A DNA stretch of 64,000 bases from Pseudoalteromonas sp. '520P1 No. 423' (GTDB lineage: Bacteria > Pseudomonadota > Gammaproteobacteria > Enterobacterales > Alteromonadaceae), in NCBI RefSeq assembly GCF_001269985.1, contig NZ_BBZB01000001.1, positions 992,001-1,056,000 on the forward strand, read 5' to 3'. The notes under the pieces are model-generated. The model was not told the DNA's origin. It worked only from the letters and a program-made list of their open reading frames with translations, and did not search any database. Position numbers and translations under genes: made by a program. Positions within the stretch are counted from its first letter, which is position 1, and the number at the start of each line of letters is the position of its first letter. Of this stretch, positions 55,651-64,000 are shown piece by piece.

Positions 55651-56229
55651 TTACAACCTTGGGTCGTTCTTTTGTGTGCTTGTACGGCTTTGATGAGACT
55701 GCCAAAAATGCACTAATGCTGGATAAACTGACAGATCTTTTAACTCTCTAAATTGTATCCAGTCTATTAAACAGTATAGGCTGATTTCAGGATAATCAAA
55801 GGAGTTAAACTCTTTATTCATCACTTGTTGATTCAGTACTGACAGTACTTCTGTAATACGTTCGTTCTGTAAATTAAAGAATAAACTATCTTGTTTTGTG
55901 TCTAGATCAGATCGTTGGCAGATCAGCATTTCAACTAATGAATCATTACATGAATTAATTAATGTAAGTTGATTTTCTTGATGCCAATTCAGTGGTGCTA
56001 ATTCAAATGTATGTTTTAAATAACGGTGAATGATATTTGAATCAAAAATGACTTGTTCGCCATCTTTTAGCATAGGGATTTTGCGTGTTGGATTTAGCTC
56101 AATAAGTGTTTGACGGTCTTTCTCATCAAATATATTTAAGTTAATAAATTCATGTTGAATATCAAGTTCATGACATAAAACGCGAATACGACGAACATAA
56201 GGGGAACTAGTTGAACCAAATAATTGCAT
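55651..56229 (-). CDS. Glutathione S-transferase-like protein
   Basis: 192 residues. The N-terminal thioredoxin-like half reads MQLFGSTSSPYVRRIRVLCH with the cis-proline region NPTRKIPMLKDGEQVIFDSN. The helical C-terminal half is short. The serine/tyrosine-type active site is not clear. First gene of the GST-GNAT-oxidoreductase cluster. Confidence 0.82.
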   Translation of the reverse strand: MQLFGSTSSPYVRRIRVLCHELDIQHEFINLNIFDEKDRQTLIELNPTRKIPMLKDGEQVIFDSNIIHRYLKHTFELAPLNWHQENQLTLINSCNDSLVEMLICQRSDLDTKQDSLFFNLQNERITEVLSVLNQQVMNKEFNSFDYPEISLYCLIDWIQFRELKDLSVYPALVHFWQSHQSRTSTQKNDPRL

Positions 56230-56340
56230 GGGAATTCCTTTTAAAATAAACCTGCTTTGCAGATTTATAGGCCACTGCTGGTAAATGTTATTTTAAATAT
56301 CTCGCATCACTTACTGATTGATGCGAGAAACTGGATATTT

Positions 56341-56622
56341 TTATTCGCTACGGCTAGTAACTTCTAATAAATGATAACCAAACTGTGTTTGTACTGGACC
56401 TTGAACTGTATTTACAGGTGCAGAAAATACAACTTTATCAAATTCAGGAACCATCATACCAGGACCAAACTCACCTAAATCACCACCTTCAGAGCCTGAA
56501 GGACAGTTAGAGTTTTGCTTTGCGATATCAGCAAAATCAGCACCAGCTTCAATTTGCGCTTTTAGTTCATTACATTTTGCTTCGTCGTCTACTAAAATGT
56601 GTCTTGCAGTTGCTAGAGCCAT
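56341..56622 (-). CDS. ppiC: Parvulin-type peptidyl-prolyl isomerase PpiC
   Basis: 93 residues, exactly the E. coli PpiC size: a single parvulin domain (MALATARHILVDDEAKCNEL, DFADIAKQNSNCPSGSEGGD, LGEFGPGMMVPEFDKVVF, VQTQFGYHLLEV). Cytoplasmic, no signal peptide. It assists folding by cis-trans isomerisation of proline bonds. Confidence 0.95.
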   Translation of the reverse strand: MALATARHILVDDEAKCNELKAQIEAGADFADIAKQNSNCPSGSEGGDLGEFGPGMMVPEFDKVVFSAPVNTVQGPVQTQFGYHLLEVTSRSE

Positions 56623-56770
56623 GTTTTTTCCTTTATTTTACTTGGGGATATAAATTAAAAATAAGTGTAAGGCAAAAAAATAAAAAAGGCGAGGAATGCT
56701 GATAGGTTAATACGTTAAAGAATGTTACGAGCTAAAGTTTGTAATAATAAATTAGCTCGTAAATTGAAGC

Positions 56771-57265
56771 TTAACCCTCAAATGGTGCTACACCAATGCC
56801 TTTCATTGTGTAGCCTACTTCGGCAATTTCACCGCTCCAACCTTTAGTTGAAAGCTCACCTGTTACAACAATTGCATCGTATAAGCTATCAATTGGTACA
56901 CCGTCTTTTATGATCACATGCACAATTTGATTTGGCGGTGGTGGTGGCACATGAATACAAGCACCAAAATAAGGCACTAATAAAAACTCAGTGATGAGTT
57001 CATCATCGCCTTCAAGCGGCACTACAAAGCCAGGAATACTGACAGTTTTACCATTTAATTCTTGCACAACTGGCGCATCTAAATCGGGTTGCACCCAGTT
57101 CGCTTGTGTATTTTCGTTATGGCTACTTGCATCTTGTTGCTCTAATTGCACATGACCTTTAGGAATAAGCTCATCCCAAAATAACTCTTTAGAAGGGCCT
57201 GCGTAACTTGAAAATGACGTAACAGCCATTAAACTCGCCACTAAAATTGCTTTTAAATTTTGCAT
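56771..57265 (-). CDS. DUF3299 periplasmic protein (Zrg operon-like)
   Basis: 164 residues. Signal peptide MQNLKAILVASLMAVTSFSSYA, then the DUF3299 core VSIPGFVVPLEGDDELITEF, LLVPYFGACIHVPPPPPNQI. DUF3299 genes accompany an ABC importer in the zinc-regulated zrg locus of Vibrio, and the same neighbours occur here. A metal-related periplasmic role is inferred from that context. It follows the permease by 12 bp. Confidence 0.8.
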   Translation of the reverse strand: MQNLKAILVASLMAVTSFSSYAGPSKELFWDELIPKGHVQLEQQDASSHNENTQANWVQPDLDAPVVQELNGKTVSIPGFVVPLEGDDELITEFLLVPYFGACIHVPPPPPNQIVHVIIKDGVPIDSLYDAIVVTGELSTKGWSGEIAEVGYTMKGIGVAPFEG

Positions 57266-57277
57266 TGTTCTCTCTTG

Positions 57278-58579
57278 TTAAACTCTAATGCTCATGCCAT
57301 CGCTGAGTGAGTATTTGTAAGCGCGCCAAGCTGGTATTAAACCGACTAATAATCCAGACAATAATACACCCGCTATTAATAATATTTCATGTTGTGTTAA
57401 CCAAGTGAGCGATAATTGCAAACCAGATAACTCTTGTAATTGCGCGGCTGTCGCTAATTGCACAGCATATAATAATCCTATGCCTATAATACAGCCTGTT
57501 GCGGTCAGTAGTACAGATTCACTGACTAATAACATGCCTATTTGCCATGGCCTTGCCCCAAGTGAGCGTAAAATTGCCAGCTCGCGGCGGCGTTGGTTTA
57601 AGCTGGTTAATAAGCTAGTTAACATGCCTAATAAGCCTGAAACGACTACAAAGCCTGAAATAACTAATAAAACTTGCTCAACCATAGAGAGCATTTCCCA
57701 TAGTTGACGTAATGTAAGCCCAGGAATAATCGCCAATAAAGCTTCATTTTTAGTTAAGTTAGCATCTGTATTAATACTGCGTTGTAAAGATAAAACCCCA
57801 ATACGCGAATTTAGCCCTAATAAAAAGGCTGTAATTTGCTTTGGTTCACCAATCAAATCTATGTCATGGTTATGATGATCGTGATCGTGATCGTGATCGT
57901 GATCGTGATCGTGATCGTGATCGTGATTTTGAGTGTTCGTGCTAGAACCATGCATCTTATCTATTGCTATTATCGGTAGGTGTAATGTTTTGTCTAGCGG
58001 TGTACCTGTTGGTTTTAAAATACCAGCTACAGTAAACGGATGCTCATCATGATGATGAAAGCTGGTATTGCCTGCGCCATGAGACACTACTATTTTATCG
58101 TTAAGTTTATAACCCAGTTTTTTGGCGATTGCAGCACCCAAAACAATATCAGATGGTTTTTCAAAAGCATGCCCTTGTGCAAAAGTTAAATGCTGTTTAT
58201 TACCAAACTTGTAGTGTTCAAAATAATCTGTTGTGGTACCAAGTACAGGGAATCCTTTATGGGAATCCCCTAACGATAACGGAATCGCCCATTTTACAGT
58301 GCGATGTTTTTTTATATTTTCATAACTTTGCCAGCTAACATTATGCGTAGCATGACCAATTCTGAAAACCGAATATAGCAATAAATTAGTTGAACCTGTC
58401 CGTGCACCAACAATTAAATCTGTGCCCGATATAGTATTTGCAAAACTGGCTTTAGCTTGTGTACGGATGCGTTCTACACCTAGCAATAACATGACGCTTA
58501 CGGCTATGGTTAATAAGGTTAGCAATACTGTTGATTTACGGTTGAGTAGGCTTTTTTGTGCCAAAGTAAACATATTCAT
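57278..58579 (-). CDS. MacB/FtsX-type ABC permease with (His-Asp)n tract
   Basis: 433 residues. One N-terminal membrane helix and a large periplasmic MacB-like domain are followed by three C-terminal helices with the FtsX signature (LLTSLNQRRRELAILRSLGA). The periplasmic loop holds an HD-repeat (NHDHDHDHDHDHDHDHDHDH, then HNHD) encoded by hexanucleotide repeats at 57877-57926, an obvious candidate for zinc or nickel binding. Its ATG overlaps the ATPase stop by one base. Confidence 0.85.
   Translation of the reverse strand: MNMFTLAQKSLLNRKSTVLLTLLTIAVSVMLLLGVERIRTQAKASFANTISGTDLIVGARTGSTNLLLYSVFRIGHATHNVSWQSYENIKKHRTVKWAIPLSLGDSHKGFPVLGTTTDYFEHYKFGNKQHLTFAQGHAFEKPSDIVLGAAIAKKLGYKLNDKIVVSHGAGNTSFHHHDEHPFTVAGILKPTGTPLDKTLHLPIIAIDKMHGSSTNTQNHDHDHDHDHDHDHDHDHHNHDIDLIGEPKQITAFLLGLNSRIGVLSLQRSINTDANLTKNEALLAIIPGLTLRQLWEMLSMVEQVLLVISGFVVVSGLLGMLTSLLTSLNQRRRELAILRSLGARPWQIGMLLVSESVLLTATGCIIGIGLLYAVQLATAAQLQELSGLQLSLTWLTQHEILLIAGVLLSGLLVGLIPAWRAYKYSLSDGMSIRV
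57877..57926. repeat. Hexanucleotide repeat GATCGT inside the permease gene
   Basis: About eight uninterrupted copies of GATCGT code for the His-Asp tract on the minus strand. Because the unit is 6 bp, copy-number changes keep the reading frame and only change the length of the tract. Confidence 0.9.
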
Positions 58580-59259
58580 TAGCAGGCCTCATTGATTGTT
58601 TTTAAACATACATAGCGCTCAAATAAGGGCTTTAATGTTTCATCATGACTTACAAATAACAAAGTAGTGCCGGCACTTTTACATTCTTTAAATAGCAGTT
58701 TTATAAAAGCTTCACGACTTGCTTGATCAAGTGCTGAAGTAGGTTCGTCAGCAATTAATAATTCAGGGCTGCCAATTAAAGCGCGTGCGCTGGCTACACG
58801 TTGTTGCTGACCTATGCTTAAGTTTAAAATTTTTTGATCAAATAAATGTTCAGGGATTTCTAAATGATCTAATAAGCGTTTAGCTTCATCAATGACGGTT
58901 TTGCTTTTTTGCAGGGCCTTAACTTTTCTTTTTGTAGAAAACTCACACGCAAGCGTGACATTTTCAATAACAGATAAATAAGGTAATAGGTTAAACATTT
59001 GAAAAATATAACCTATATGCTTAGCTCTAAATTTATCTCTTTGACCTGCCGATAATTCATTTAAATTTGTATTTAATATTTCTATTTTACCGCTGCTAGG
59101 CTGGTTTATACCTGCCAGTAATGACAGTAAAGTTGATTTACCTGAGCCGCTCGGGCCTTGTAAAAAAATGCTTTCGCCTTTTTTTATCTCAAGTTCATTT
59201 ATTTTTAAAATAGCGTGTTGTTTTGGCCAGCTAAAACTGAGCCCTTTAATTGAAATCAT
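58579..59259 (-). CDS. ABC transporter ATPase of the LolD/MacB type
   Basis: 226 residues. Walker [17 protein letters not shown] at about 35-50, signature LSIGQQQRVASARAL, Walker B LLIADEPTSALD and the H-loop LLFVSHDE. It energises the permease encoded next. First gene of the ATPase-permease-DUF3299 operon. I saw no clear Zur box in the 250 bp upstream. Confidence 0.92.
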   Translation of the reverse strand: MISIKGLSFSWPKQHAILKINELEIKKGESIFLQGPSGSGKSTLLSLLAGINQPSSGKIEILNTNLNELSAGQRDKFRAKHIGYIFQMFNLLPYLSVIENVTLACEFSTKRKVKALQKSKTVIDEAKRLLDHLEIPEHLFDQKILNLSIGQQQRVASARALIGSPELLIADEPTSALDQASREAFIKLLFKECKSAGTTLLFVSHDETLKPLFERYVCLKTINEAC

Positions 59260-59510
59260 GAGTTAAAAATTCAAATTCACAGTAAATTTAAGTGATATAA
59301 GCATATTAAATATTTGGTACAAAAAATAGCTTTTCGAGATTAAACAAGCATTAAGCAAGTTGAGCTAAATTTGTTCAACCTTAGGCATACGTATTACATA
59401 GCTTACAAGCGTTATGTATGAGAAAATGCGCGGCTCAGTGGCGCTATTTTAAATCTGTAAATGATTCTAGTAGTAATACACAAGTAACTTATCAGCTTTC
59501 AAGGTAAAAA

Positions 59511-60695
59511 ATGAAACAGTTTGACGTAGTAATTATCGGTGCAGGCGCAGCAGGTTTAATGGCCGCAGCTACCGCAGGTTATAAAGGCCGCAGTGTTGCA
59601 GTATTAGATATGGGCAAAAAGCCAGGTCGTAAAATTTTAATTAGCGGCGGTGGTCGTTGTAATTTTACCAACGAAAATGCCAGCCCAGAAAATTACTTAT
59701 GTCAAAACCCGCATTTTGTTAAATCAGCATTAAGTCGTTATACACAACATGATTTTATTGAGTTGGTGGATCGCCATGGTCTTGAATATCATCATAAAAC
59801 ATTAGGCCAATTATTCTGTGATAACAGTGCGTCTGATATCGTAGATATTTTAATGACCGAATGTGAATGGGCAGGTGTATCGCATTTTTTGCGTAATGAA
59901 GTGACTTCAGTTGAAAAAACTGAATCGGGGTATTTAGTGTCTACCAGTGAAGATGATTTTGAATGTAATTCACTGATTGTAGCTTCTGGTGGGTTAACTA
60001 TGCCAAAACTTGGTGCCTCGCCAATAGGTTATAAGATTGCTGAACAGTTTGGTTTAAATGTATTACCAACCACTGCGGCATTAGTGCCATTTACTTTGCA
60101 TGATCACGATAAACAAAGGTTTGATGGTTTATCTGGCATAAGTGTTGATACACAAGTGACAAGCGAAGATGGCACGCAATTTCGCGAAAATATATTGTTC
60201 ACTCATCGCGGTTTATCAGGTCCTGCAATTTTACAAATTTCTTCTTTTTGGCAAGCCGGCCAAACAGTTACAATCGATCTTTTACCTGATACGCCTATTA
60301 CTGAATTACTTGAAAACTGGGGAGAGCAGCATAGCCAAAAATCACTTAAAAACATGTTAGTGACTATATTGCCTAAGCGATTTATTGAAGCGATGATCAC
60401 CCAAGGAGACATCATTGATAAAACCATTAAACAGCTTGAACATGGCGAAATAGCAGCTTTAAGTGACTACATTCACAATTGGAAAATTAAACCAAATGGT
60501 ACAGAAGGTTACAGAACAGCCGAAGTGACTTTAGGTGGTGTAGATACCAACGAATTATCTTCTAAAACTTTTGAAGCTAAAAAAGCGCCTGGCCTATACT
60601 TTATAGGAGAAGTAATAGATGTAACTGGCTGGCTAGGAGGGTATAACTTCCAGTTTGCGTGGAGCTCTGGTGTTGCCTGTGGTGGTGCGGTTTAG
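59511..60695 (+). CDS. BaiN/RdsA (HI0933-like) flavoprotein
   Basis: 394 residues. FAD-binding VVIIGAGAAGLMAAATAGYK, KPGRKILISGGGRCNFTNEN and C-terminal GLYFIGEVIDVTGWLGGYNF, QFAWSSG are the family signatures of the YhiN/HI0933 group. An oxidoreductase role is expected; the natural substrate is not established. AAGG ribosome site before ATG. Confidence 0.92.
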   Translation: MKQFDVVIIGAGAAGLMAAATAGYKGRSVAVLDMGKKPGRKILISGGGRCNFTNENASPENYLCQNPHFVKSALSRYTQHDFIELVDRHGLEYHHKTLGQLFCDNSASDIVDILMTECEWAGVSHFLRNEVTSVEKTESGYLVSTSEDDFECNSLIVASGGLTMPKLGASPIGYKIAEQFGLNVLPTTAALVPFTLHDHDKQRFDGLSGISVDTQVTSEDGTQFRENILFTHRGLSGPAILQISSFWQAGQTVTIDLLPDTPITELLENWGEQHSQKSLKNMLVTILPKRFIEAMITQGDIIDKTIKQLEHGEIAALSDYIHNWKIKPNGTEGYRTAEVTLGGVDTNELSSKTFEAKKAPGLYFIGEVIDVTGWLGGYNFQFAWSSGVACGGAV

Positions 60696-60878
60696 TTGTG
60701 TATACAATTGAATTAACGGCTTCATCTTACTAAATTCGTAATTTTAAGTAGATGAGGCTTTGCCTACATGGATTTAGGCACAAGAATAACGCAATAGCAG
60801 TTATCGGTAGTCTTTCACTAAAGGGCAACCTACAAAAACCAAATCTGTAGGTGAAATTTGAGTTTATTTAATAAAACT

Positions 60879-62069
60879 CTACTTAAGCCTCACTTTACGA
60901 TATTGACTTGGTGTTTGCTGGGTTTCTTTTTTAAATGCAGTGTAAAAAGATGATTTTGCATTAAAACCCACATTCATCGCGATATCTAAAACAGTGTTTT
61001 TAGTTTCTTTTAATTGCTTTTTTGCTTCATTGATTCGGTACTGATTAATATAATCAAAAAAATTAGCGCCTAATGTTTCATTCAGCGTTTGTGAAATGTA
61101 ATTAGGTGAGGTGTTGATATGTTTAGCGAGTTTTTGCAAAGACAATGCTGCATCTAAATAGAGTTGATCTTGTTGCATAGCTTGTTCTATTTTTTCTGCT
61201 ATTTTTACTGCGTTTTGATTATCTAAAGCTGAACGCTGGTACTTTTCTGATTGTGCGGGAGTATCTTCTAGTATTTGTTGAATATCTTCATCAGCATCAT
61301 ATAGTTCTTCAAATCCAGGTTTTTGGCGCAGCCCCCAAATAGCAACACTCCAAGTCATAATTAAAATAATCAAACCAGATACTGTTGCGTTAACTTCGTT
61401 CGAAAATAATATGTTGTTTACGATAATGTTGGCAGCAGTCGCAGCCCATACAATTGCAATAGCGAGTAATAACCAACTGATCCATCGAGCCTCTTTAACT
61501 TCTGTACTGGCAAATAGGCTTTTTAAATGTTCTCTATATTGCGTTAATCTTTTTATCACCTTATAAAGATAAAAACCTGATTGAGCTATCCATGCAAGTA
61601 CCAGTAATACGGTTGCAATAAGCGTTGCTATCGTTGTAGATTTTTCTGTTGGAGTGATTTTGTCGAAAATACTTTCATCATCATTAATTAGCAAAGCATA
61701 CTGAATATCGAATGGTATAAATAACCCCATCAAGGCAACAATTGATCCTATTATGAATAATATAAAATGCTTTTTATGCATTTGATTAAGTTGCCAAGGC
61801 TTTTTGGCAGTAATACCTTCTACATAAAACCAAAAACTAGGTGCTGTTAATAAAATAGCAGGCAGTGAAAGTATGATCATAGTAGGTCGTAACTGATCAG
61901 CTAAATTAGCTAATGTAGGCTGACAAATAACAATACCAATGGATAATAAAAATATAGCTAATGGCAAATATGTTTGACGTTCAAAAGCACGTAAACATAA
62001 CAAATGAGCGCTAAAAATAATGATAATAAGTGTTGATAAGTTAATTGCAAACAGTGCAGTGCTTTCCAT
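60879..62069 (-). CDS. AraC-family regulator with seven-helix membrane sensor
   Basis: 396 residues. Seven hydrophobic helices fill residues about 5-245, followed by a linker and a C-terminal AraC HTH pair (LSLQKLAKHINTSPNYISQT and VLDIAMNVGFNAKSSFYTAF, then KKETQQTPSQYRK). Such fusions sense a membrane or periplasmic signal and bind DNA directly. It is divergent from the DUF2306 gene, its likely target. Two direct copies of GGTCTCAA lie between them. Confidence 0.88.
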   Translation of the reverse strand: MESTALFAINLSTLIIIIFSAHLLCLRAFERQTYLPLAIFLLSIGIVICQPTLANLADQLRPTMIILSLPAILLTAPSFWFYVEGITAKKPWQLNQMHKKHFILFIIGSIVALMGLFIPFDIQYALLINDDESIFDKITPTEKSTTIATLIATVLLVLAWIAQSGFYLYKVIKRLTQYREHLKSLFASTEVKEARWISWLLLAIAIVWAATAANIIVNNILFSNEVNATVSGLIILIMTWSVAIWGLRQKPGFEELYDADEDIQQILEDTPAQSEKYQRSALDNQNAVKIAEKIEQAMQQDQLYLDAALSLQKLAKHINTSPNYISQTLNETLGANFFDYINQYRINEAKKQLKETKNTVLDIAMNVGFNAKSSFYTAFKKETQQTPSQYRKVRLK

Positions 62070-62162
62070 TGCTAATAATTCTCTTACTTTTTTAAAGCTA
62101 GGTTTTATAGGCGTTCTGGAAGGTTTTTATATATCCAGCCTTATAGGCCGAACTAATTAATT

Positions 62163-62221
62163 GGTCTCAATCAACCCAACCGGACGCTAATTTTAAAGTT
62201 ATTCTACATAATCGGTCTCAA
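62163..62221. promoter_or_regulatory. Direct repeats, candidate AraC operator
   Basis: GGTCTCAA occurs at 62163-62170 and 62214-62221 in similar flanks (AATTGGTCTCAATC and AATCGGTCTCAACT), 51 bp apart, about five helical turns. Position between regulator and DUF2306 gene makes them candidate half-sites; this is inference. Confidence 0.4.
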
Positions 62222-62248
62222 CTTAGCCATTCGAGAAATTATGACATT

Positions 62249-62944
62249 ATGATGTTATCTAAAACTAATAATATTGACTCATCAAATACACCTTACAATT
62301 GGCCCGTGGTTGGCACATTACTTTTTTTAACTGGAATTGCGGGCATACCAGCTATGTTTGGTGTCGCTATGGTCGCTTTGGCAGTAGTAGGACTTGGAGG
62401 TGAACCATCGTTTATTAGTAGTATTCATTTTAGTAAGCCTGGGGCAATGTTTGTACATGGGGGAGCGGGTATTTTATTTTTCTTAACGATGCCATTTCAA
62501 TTTTCACCTAAAGTGCGTGCTGCTAATCCGAAACGACATAAATTAGCAGGTCGCATTGCTGTGATTTCAGGTTGTATTATGGCGATATCAGGTGTGTGGA
62601 TGCATAATGTGTTGTCGCCTGAATCTCAGGGAGTACGTTACAGTATTCTTATAATAACGAGTATGGCTATTTGTAGCAGTTTTTTAATTGCACTTTTTTA
62701 TGTAATTAAAGGGAATATTCAAGTTCATCAGTTATGGATGGCACGATCCGTTGCAATCGTTTTGGCGGCTATTACACCGCTATTTTTAGATATTCTTATT
62801 TTAATCATATTCAGTAACTTTGAGGTAATTTATACAATGTTAACGCAATTTCAGTACGATTATGGTCGGCTATTAGGTATCGTTATCAATTTATCTATTG
62901 TTGAAATAATCATGCGTAAAAAGCAATTAAAGCGCTTAACTTAG
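62249..62944 (+). CDS. DUF2306 membrane protein
   Basis: 231 residues with six or seven membrane helices. DUF2306 features are the histidine in FVHGGAGILFFLTMPFQF, the NPKRHKLAGRIAVISG loop and the later VHQLWMARSVAIVLAA. Function unknown; related proteins are haem- or respiration-associated membrane proteins in some predictions. ATG 62249 is followed by a second ATG. Divergent from the membrane AraC regulator. Confidence 0.8.
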   Translation: MMLSKTNNIDSSNTPYNWPVVGTLLFLTGIAGIPAMFGVAMVALAVVGLGGEPSFISSIHFSKPGAMFVHGGAGILFFLTMPFQFSPKVRAANPKRHKLAGRIAVISGCIMAISGVWMHNVLSPESQGVRYSILIITSMAICSSFLIALFYVIKGNIQVHQLWMARSVAIVLAAITPLFLDILILIIFSNFEVIYTMLTQFQYDYGRLLGIVINLSIVEIIMRKKQLKRLT

Positions 62945-63005
62945 ATATTTAACTGCTCATAGTATACCAACATACTTAAAGTCATTGGATGTGAAGATAA
63001 AAATA

Positions 63006-63030
63006 AAAAGGGTGATCATATCTCCCTTTT
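63006..63030. terminator. Terminator between convergent genes
   Basis: Stem AAAAGGG...CCCTTTT with an internal GA/TC extension and one mismatch, between the DUF2306 gene and the convergent edge gene. Confidence 0.6.
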
Positions 63031-63051
63031 AAAGCTTTAATAATCCAAGTT

Positions 63052-64000
63052 TTATAATTCAGTTGAACCCGTATTTATTGCCGCTAGAAAGTCGTTATCC
63101 GTTAAGTAAAAGGCAAAGTCTCCATCTTTCATAAATTGCTCTGTCGGCTTTTTCATTTTTCGTGCAGCTGTGATTGCTTTAATCATTTCAGACTTGTTTT
63201 TTGTCAGCGCATAAATACAAGCTAAGTTATAGGCAAGTGTTGGGTTATTCGTGGTTTTAATATCGAAATTTTCGCTAAGTAAAGTATTAAATATTGTTGT
63301 TAGTATTGTTTCATCACGAGTTATCCCATAAATAACAGCGCCTTGACTTGCCATCACTAAGATTGAATATTGTACTTGTTTGTTAGTGCTGTCTTTTATT
63401 AGTGGGTAAATGTCTAAAGCATAGGCATTAAATTGTTCTATGGCAGAATCTACTTTCCCAAATTGATTGGTATTTACCAATAACTGTGAGAGTTTCATAT
63501 TGATATCTTCGATATAGATATTCTTACGTTTTTTTCTGAGTAGCAAATTTTTTGAGATACTTAAGAATTCATTAAAACTTTTTAGATCTTGTTGAGCATT
63601 TTGATAATGTATTTCTAAAAGTTGCTTTTCATCCTTTATCAGTGCACTTATGTCATTTTCTCTTTTAGCTTCTTCGCTGTCATTCTCATTAAAATATGGT
63701 TTATCGATAATAACACTTTGCTCTTCATAAAAAGTATCACTTGGCTTTAATATCGTCCATTCAGAGTTTTCTTCCTGATCATTGGCTTTTATACAATGCT
63801 CTTTTACTTCATCTATCATTCGTTGTTTTAACTTGGATTTTCTCCCTATGGATTCACCATTTAAATTTAATTTACCATCGATTAATTGCGCATACATAGT
63901 TTGAGGTAACATGTTTTGTTGGTTATCAAAACCAAGTTGTAATACGTCGTTTGAACCGATTTTATATTGGGTAATTTGTAGCTGTTGAGTGCTGTTTTTA
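63052..64000 (-). CDS. Uncharacterised protein with TPR-like C-terminus, partial
   Basis: The minus frame stays open to the right edge, so the N-terminus lies outside; M at 63912 is only an internal methionine, because 29 codons upstream of it are also open (KNSTQQLQITQYKIGSNDVL and on). The C-terminal part (AYNLACIYALTKNKSEMIKA, ITAARKMKKP, DGDFAFYLTDNDFLAAI) has the pattern of a terminal TPR repeat. No domain is recognised elsewhere. Function cannot be given. Confidence 0.7.
   Translation of the reverse strand, partial: KNSTQQLQITQYKIGSNDVLQLGFDNQQNMLPQTMYAQLIDGKLNLNGESIGRKSKLKQRMIDEVKEHCIKANDQEENSEWTILKPSDTFYEEQSVIIDKPYFNENDSEEAKRENDISALIKDEKQLLEIHYQNAQQDLKSFNEFLSISKNLLLRKKRKNIYIEDINMKLSQLLVNTNQFGKVDSAIEQFNAYALDIYPLIKDSTNKQVQYSILVMASQGAVIYGITRDETILTTIFNTLLSENFDIKTTNNPTLAYNLACIYALTKNKSEMIKAITAARKMKKPTEQFMKDGDFAFYLTDNDFLAAINTGSTEL

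Noticed and set aside
59260..59510. Zur box upstream of the zrg-like ABC operon
   Set aside because: No GTTATANNATAAC-type palindrome is visible. The imperfect repeat near 59390-59420 does not match the known Zur site.

Overview
The window looks like a chromosome segment from a low-GC marine gammaproteobacterium of the order Alteromonadales (Pseudoalteromonas/Colwellia-like). I base this on protein style and neighbourhoods (hslVU next to a DUF971 gene, priA divergent from rpmE, uvrA-yajR-ssb, coaBC-slmA, a YgiQ radical SAM gene, TIGR03899-like and DUF3369 proteins) and on its AT-rich composition. I saw no rRNA, tRNA or CRISPR array. Genus and species cannot be fixed from the sequence alone.

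Left part (1-22,650), ordinary chromosome: the start of a secreted S9 peptidase coupled to a 2OG-Fe(II) oxygenase; a thioesterase; hutC and hutI with a perfect palindromic HutC operator; a membrane EAL protein with eroded catalytic motifs; an rraA paralogue; a chemoreceptor; DUF971, hslU and hslV with a textbook sigma-32 promoter; a SPOR protein and priA; rpmE with a hairpin leader; a short malic enzyme; uvrA; yajR; a 266-bp cloverleaf-like palindromic element; and ssb.

Middle part (about 22,655-38,900), a genomic island of the GInt type (three integrases) downstream of ssb. It opens with an overlapping operon of three different tyrosine recombinases plus a small HTH protein (ginABCD-like). 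Next come a coiled-coil protein and a RecD2-like helicase. The central cargo is a complete type II CBASS anti-phage operon in the Vibrio cholerae order: patatin phospholipase CapV, DncV-like nucleotide cyclase, E1/E2 fusion Cap2 and JAMM protease Cap3. After it lie a stop-interrupted small ORF, a 14-copy array of 41/42-bp tandem repeats, a 37-codon remnant of a second copy of the same helicase, an HTH/DUF2384-like gene facing a RES-domain gene, and an AT-rich tail with inverted repeats. The remnant shows that the island has been rebuilt by recombination or tandem accretion.

Right part (38,950-64,000), chromosome again: a TIGR03899/DUF2806-like protein with an SRPBCC protein; a REC-DUF3369-GGDEF-EAL response regulator; YgiQ; a second S9 peptidase; slmA and coaBC with no dut between them; a decayed M1 aminopeptidase that has lost its zinc site; a truncated integrase without its first catalytic arginine; an unlisted 51-residue membrane protein; an FAD oxidoreductase-GNAT-GST cluster; a parvulin; a Zrg-like ABC/DUF3299 operon with a (His-Asp)n tract; a BaiN-type flavoprotein; a membrane AraC regulator divergent from a DUF2306 protein; and a partial TPR-like protein at the right edge.

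The most interesting part is the island: a recombinase-trio element carrying cGAMP-type immunity, with duplicated-helicase and repeat-array scars. All calls come from reading the sequence; nothing was searched against a database.
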